Translations under genes and position numbers: made by a program
Origin: Flemingiibacterium sp045644145
GTDB lineage: Bacteria > Bacillota > Clostridia > Oscillospirales > CAG-272
Assembly (NCBI GenBank): GCA_045644145.1
Contig: JAZRGK010000050.1
Coordinates: 1-25,015, forward strand
Reading direction: 5' to 3'
DNA: 25,015 nt
In this document: one piece after another, positions 22,238 to 25,015 of the stretch
Layout: every line of letters starts with the position of its first letter
Position numbering within the stretch: the stretch's first letter is position 1
Notes under the pieces: model-generated
Seen by the model: the letters and a program-made list of their open reading frames with translations, nothing else
Database searches by the model: none
Told to the model about the DNA's origin: nothing

Positions 22238-25015
22238 TTAAACAATTTCTTCATTCACAGTGATAATGGAATCCTTGCCTATATACTGTCCGCACAAACG
22301 GAAATACGCCATATCGGCGCAATACTTGCTTCCAAGTACGAATTTTGTCAAACATCCATTCTCATCAAATTCCGGGTTAAACCCAGCGACGTTGGCAATC
22401 TGATCTCCTGCAACACTTATAATTTTGACTTTATCGGAATCGTAAAGCACTACGCGGCTGTGGTTGTCACCCTCAACCCACATAACGTTGTTTAGATATA
22501 CAACGTCACTATCTGCTGCCGGGATATAACCGGTAGCATAATAACCTGTTTTGGATGAATCACCACCACCGCTACTGCTTATGTATGTATCTCCTTTGTA
22601 GCCGATGGCATTATAAATATCTCCATTTGAGTCTGTTGATATAGGAATCTGATTTGTATATTTGTACTCACCTATCGGCGTAAAGACCCATTCGCGGTCG
22701 TATCCCGCTCCGTAGTGGTCGGCGTATATCATGTTGTTCTGCCTGTCTACGGTTATTATGCAGAAAGACGTTCCTTCAGCCTCTCCTTCGGTTTTGGTGT
22801 ATGTATTTCCATCCGCAGATTCCCTTTCGCGACCGTTCATTGCATTCGGGCAGCCCACCGAAACGATTCCTTCTACAACTTCGTCAATATATGCATGATT
22901 GTGACCGTGCACGGCGCAGTATACCTCTGCACGCTCGGTCAAGCTGCTGAAATCGTAGGTTACGGTTATACCGTTATGTGTAAGACTTCCGCTTTTACCC
23001 TTGCGGTAATCACCTATAATCACTGCCGCATTAGCGGTGCTGTTTGCATATTCCTCGCCGCTGACAGCATCGGTTACCGTACCCGAAATATTCAACGCAG
23101 TATGTGATACAACGATTACGCCCCATTCGGACGGCGAAGCCTTATCCGTAAAATTAAGTGCGGTGCCTGCAAGCCACATAAGCTGTACGCCCCCTATATT
23201 ATGCGCATTAAGGTATTCCGGAGCCGTCTCCCCCGCACCAACCGCAGTCGTCCCCCACGAACGCTTATCATCCGTATCGAGATAGATCACGCGCAGCCTG
23301 CGGTTTTCAAAATCAAAGTATCCATAGTTGCGGCCACCCACTTGGCTACCACCGCTTTTAAGATTGCGCCTGCCAATCAAAGCATATGTGTCTGTTTGCG
23401 TGAGTCTTTCTTCGGTTGCCTGATACGGTGAATCGTCATGGTTGCCGACACACCATATCGATGGTATGTCGCAAACTGCACCGCCCACAATTTCACTGTA
23501 GCATTGTACCTGATCAAAGCTTAAATCTCTCGTTGTATCATAAGCTCCGTTTGCCATATCTCCGCCATGTACCACAAAATCAATTCCGGCACGCTTCGCA
23601 ATTATCTCAAGTGCTTGACTTGCCTGAATTATAGCTGCATTGGCGATATCTTTATACCAACCGCAGTGAGCATCGCAAACGAAAGCGAATACTACGCTAT
23701 TTTGACTCTGGCGCTTGTTGACCGTGTTGGCTGTTTCCTCGGCTGCAGTACGCACATATTCGGGAACCGTCTCGCTGTTTCCGGCACTTAATTTAAGCTC
23801 GTCTACCTCTGCCTTAAGCTCCGCCACGCTGCCTGCGCTCGCCGCACCCACATCGGATGCAGTAAGCTTTACCTCACCCGTCTTACCGTTTACGGACTGC
23901 ACCGGGGAATCAGGGACTTGGATGGCATCAATGAGCCGCTTCAGTTCAACACCCATACGCGCTGACAGCGGCTGATCAGACACATTTGTTTCAAGGTTGT
24001 CAATGATATCCGCTACGCTTACCTTGCTTGTGGTTACAGCGTCGATAAGGTCTTTGTTGGATTTGATGTATGCGACGATCTCGGAGAGCTGGTCAAGAGT
24101 GGTGTCATCAGAATCGGCAAGGGCGTTAAGACGCGCGGTGAGGTCAGATATGAGCAACCTGATGTCATTATGCGCAGAGAACGATGTGTTGTGCGCATTT
24201 ATATAGGCAGGAACATTTTTTTCAATGATATCCGCAACTTCATCTTCGGTCATATCCAAACAATCCGTCACCATAGAACCGCCCGAGCCGTATGTTGCGC
24301 TTACTGCAACAGTTATATCCTCGGTAGGCTTCGTGTCAGCCGTAAACGATATTTCGCCCTTTTTCTGCCCGAAGCCGCGAACACCGCACTTTTCGCAGAC
24401 GGACGCAGAAGCTTCTATGGGAGTTATAAGCGTCGCGCTTGAATCGCGGATACCTTCAAGAGGGAGAGTACAATGAAGCCGGCTGCAGGTAGTGCGCATG
24501 TCGAACACAAGTTTATATTCACCTGCGGAGAATACTCCGTTGCTTGTTTCGTTAAGCATAGCGTTATACAATGAAACGTTAGTATTGGCGCCGCTTCCGT
24601 ATTGCCTAAACATATGAATAAACTTACGACCGTCTTCATAACCGACAGCCATTCTATTGCGTTCATCCCCGTTTTTTACCGATATCCGCCAATTGAGTCT
24701 TGCTATATTATCACTCAATAGGTTATTCGACCATTCGGATTCGTCTTTGTGGTATAATCTTATATTGGCTATATCGTATGGATGGGGATAATCATAGGAT
24801 GCACCACCATATATTCTAAGGATAAGGTGGGGGGATACAGGCTTAGCGGTTGTAAAATAACCTTCATAAGTACCCCATTCAGGCGTTACTGAAATCCAAT
24901 CCGATGCATCCTCTGACTCTTCTTTCTTAAAAATTACTTGCGAAACTGTGTTATCAGCTGTGGCTTGTATGCGCACCCTCTTTTCGTTACCTATAAGGTC
25001 GCTGTCATCCTTCCA
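22238..25015 (-). CDS. Large phage tail/receptor-binding protein with calcineurin-like phosphoesterase domain (5' end outside window)
   Basis: At least 925 residues; the frame is open to the right edge, so the N terminus is missing and the GTG at 24976 is not a proven start. Counting from that codon: about 1-75 could be a carbohydrate-binding-like segment; 280-355 has the linker LDQLSEIVAYIK...SARMGVELKRLID, and 362-379 has SVNGKTGEVKLTASDVGA, both hallmarks of gut-phage tail proteins. About 428-720 is a metallophosphoesterase with DAH (435-437), GGD (471-473), GNHDD (511-515), SHT (624-626) and GHNH (691-694), all metal ligands kept. About 750-910 is an unassigned terminal domain. It likely contacts the cell surface at the tail tip. 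Confidence 0.88.
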   Translation of the reverse strand, partial: WKDDSDLIGNEKRVRIQATADNTVSQVIFKKEESEDASDWISVTPEWGTYEGYFTTAKPVSPHLILRIYGGASYDYPHPYDIANIRLYHKDESEWSNNLLSDNIARLNWRISVKNGDERNRMAVGYEDGRKFIHMFRQYGSGANTNVSLYNAMLNETSNGVFSAGEYKLVFDMRTTCSRLHCTLPLEGIRDSSATLITPIEASASVCEKCGVRGFGQKKGEISFTADTKPTEDITVAVSATYGSGGSMVTDCLDMTEDEVADIIEKNVPAYINAHNTSFSAHNDIRLLISDLTARLNALADSDDTTLDQLSEIVAYIKSNKDLIDAVTTSKVSVADIIDNLETNVSDQPLSARMGVELKRLIDAIQVPDSPVQSVNGKTGEVKLTASDVGAASAGSVAELKAEVDELKLSAGNSETVPEYVRTAAEETANTVNKRQSQNSVVFAFVCDAHCGWYKDIANAAIIQASQALEIIAKRAGIDFVVHGGDMANGAYDTTRDLSFDQVQCYSEIVGGAVCDIPSIWCVGNHDDSPYQATEERLTQTDTYALIGRRNLKSGGSQVGGRNYGYFDFENRRLRVIYLDTDDKRSWGTTAVGAGETAPEYLNAHNIGGVQLMWLAGTALNFTDKASPSEWGVIVVSHTALNISGTVTDAVSGEEYANSTANAAVIIGDYRKGKSGSLTHNGITVTYDFSSLTERAEVYCAVHGHNHAYIDEVVEGIVSVGCPNAMNGRERESADGNTYTKTEGEAEGTSFCIITVDRQNNMIYADHYGAGYDREWVFTPIGEYKYTNQIPISTDSNGDIYNAIGYKGDTYISSSGGGDSSKTGYYATGYIPAADSDVVYLNNVMWVEGDNHSRVVLYDSDKVKIISVAGDQIANVAGFNPEFDENGCLTKFVLGSKYCADMAYFRLCGQYIGKDSIITVNEEIV

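Larger units (their letters stand above)
19740..25015. mobile_element. Part of a prophage: regulators plus tail and lysis genes
   Basis: From here to the right edge every gene I recognise is phage-like or regulatory: Xre protein, Spo0A-type domain protein, then on the minus strand a tail protein, XhlA-like protein, M23 endolysin and two holin-like proteins, tightly packed with start-stop overlaps. The lysis end faces the tRNA-Glu gene. No integrase, terminase, capsid gene or direct att repeat is in view; those would lie to the right of the window. The left border is placed after the tRNA terminator by inference only. Whether it is intact cannot be judged. Confidence 0.75.

Noticed and set aside
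24974..24976. GTG as start of the tail gene
   Set aside because: The reading frame stays open through position 25015 and no ribosome binding site precedes the GTG; the gene most likely begins outside the window.
1..25015. CRISPR arrays, insertion sequences and frameshifted genes
   Set aside because: No regularly spaced direct repeats, transposase motifs or broken gene pairs were seen on reading either strand.

Overview
The window looks like chromosome from a Gram-positive member of Clostridia, most like the Oscillospiraceae/Ruminococcaceae. It carries a WalRK (YycFG) two-component operon with YycH- and YycI-like genes, a SCIFF ranthipeptide precursor with its radical SAM maturase, a type I dockerin on a secreted leucine-rich-repeat protein, and strong AGGAGG-type ribosome binding sites with several TTG and GTG starts. 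The species is not identifiable from this sequence alone.

Layout. Positions 1-298 hold two consensus promoters pointing left out of the window, in the style of an rRNA operon, and a promoter pointing right. Positions 299-3075 (+) are prmC-ddl-murI (release-factor methylation, D-Ala-D-Ala and D-Glu supply), closed by a bidirectional hairpin. Positions 3147-4169 (-) encode a secreted BspA-type LRR protein with a dockerin, and 4418-4660 (+) a small Xre-type regulator. Positions 4732-7721 (-) are murA, a TrmN6-like methyltransferase and rsmI. Positions 7961-16360 (-) look like one long operon from a consensus promoter at 16399-16427: an RluA-type pseudouridine synthase, a DUF3810 HExxH membrane protein, a polysaccharide-deacetylase-like protein with altered active-site motifs, walR, walK, a possible 25-codon ORF, yycH-like and yycI-like. 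The theme is cell-wall homeostasis.

Positions 16488-19487 (-) are the SCIFF locus: a consensus promoter, the 45-residue Cys-rich precursor (too short for ordinary gene calling), a perfect hairpin terminator acting as an expression valve, the maturase, and an Orn/Lys/Arg decarboxylase whose ATG overlaps the maturase stop codon. Back to back with it is a tRNA-Glu(CTC) gene with its own promoter and terminator.

From about 19740 to the right edge the content is phage-like. Two rightward regulators, an Xre protein and a stand-alone Spo0A-type DNA-binding domain with no receiver, face a leftward tail-lysis block: a very large tail protein with an embedded calcineurin-like phosphoesterase (cut by the right edge), an XhlA-like protein, an M23 endolysin, a two-helix holin-like protein and an LLH-type holin. 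The prophage end next to the tRNA is plausible but unproven, because no integrase or second att copy is in view. The points most worth following up are the Spo0A-domain protein at the prophage edge, the SCIFF peptide with Gly at the expected thioether acceptor position, the altered deacetylase in the Wal operon, and the tail phosphoesterase.
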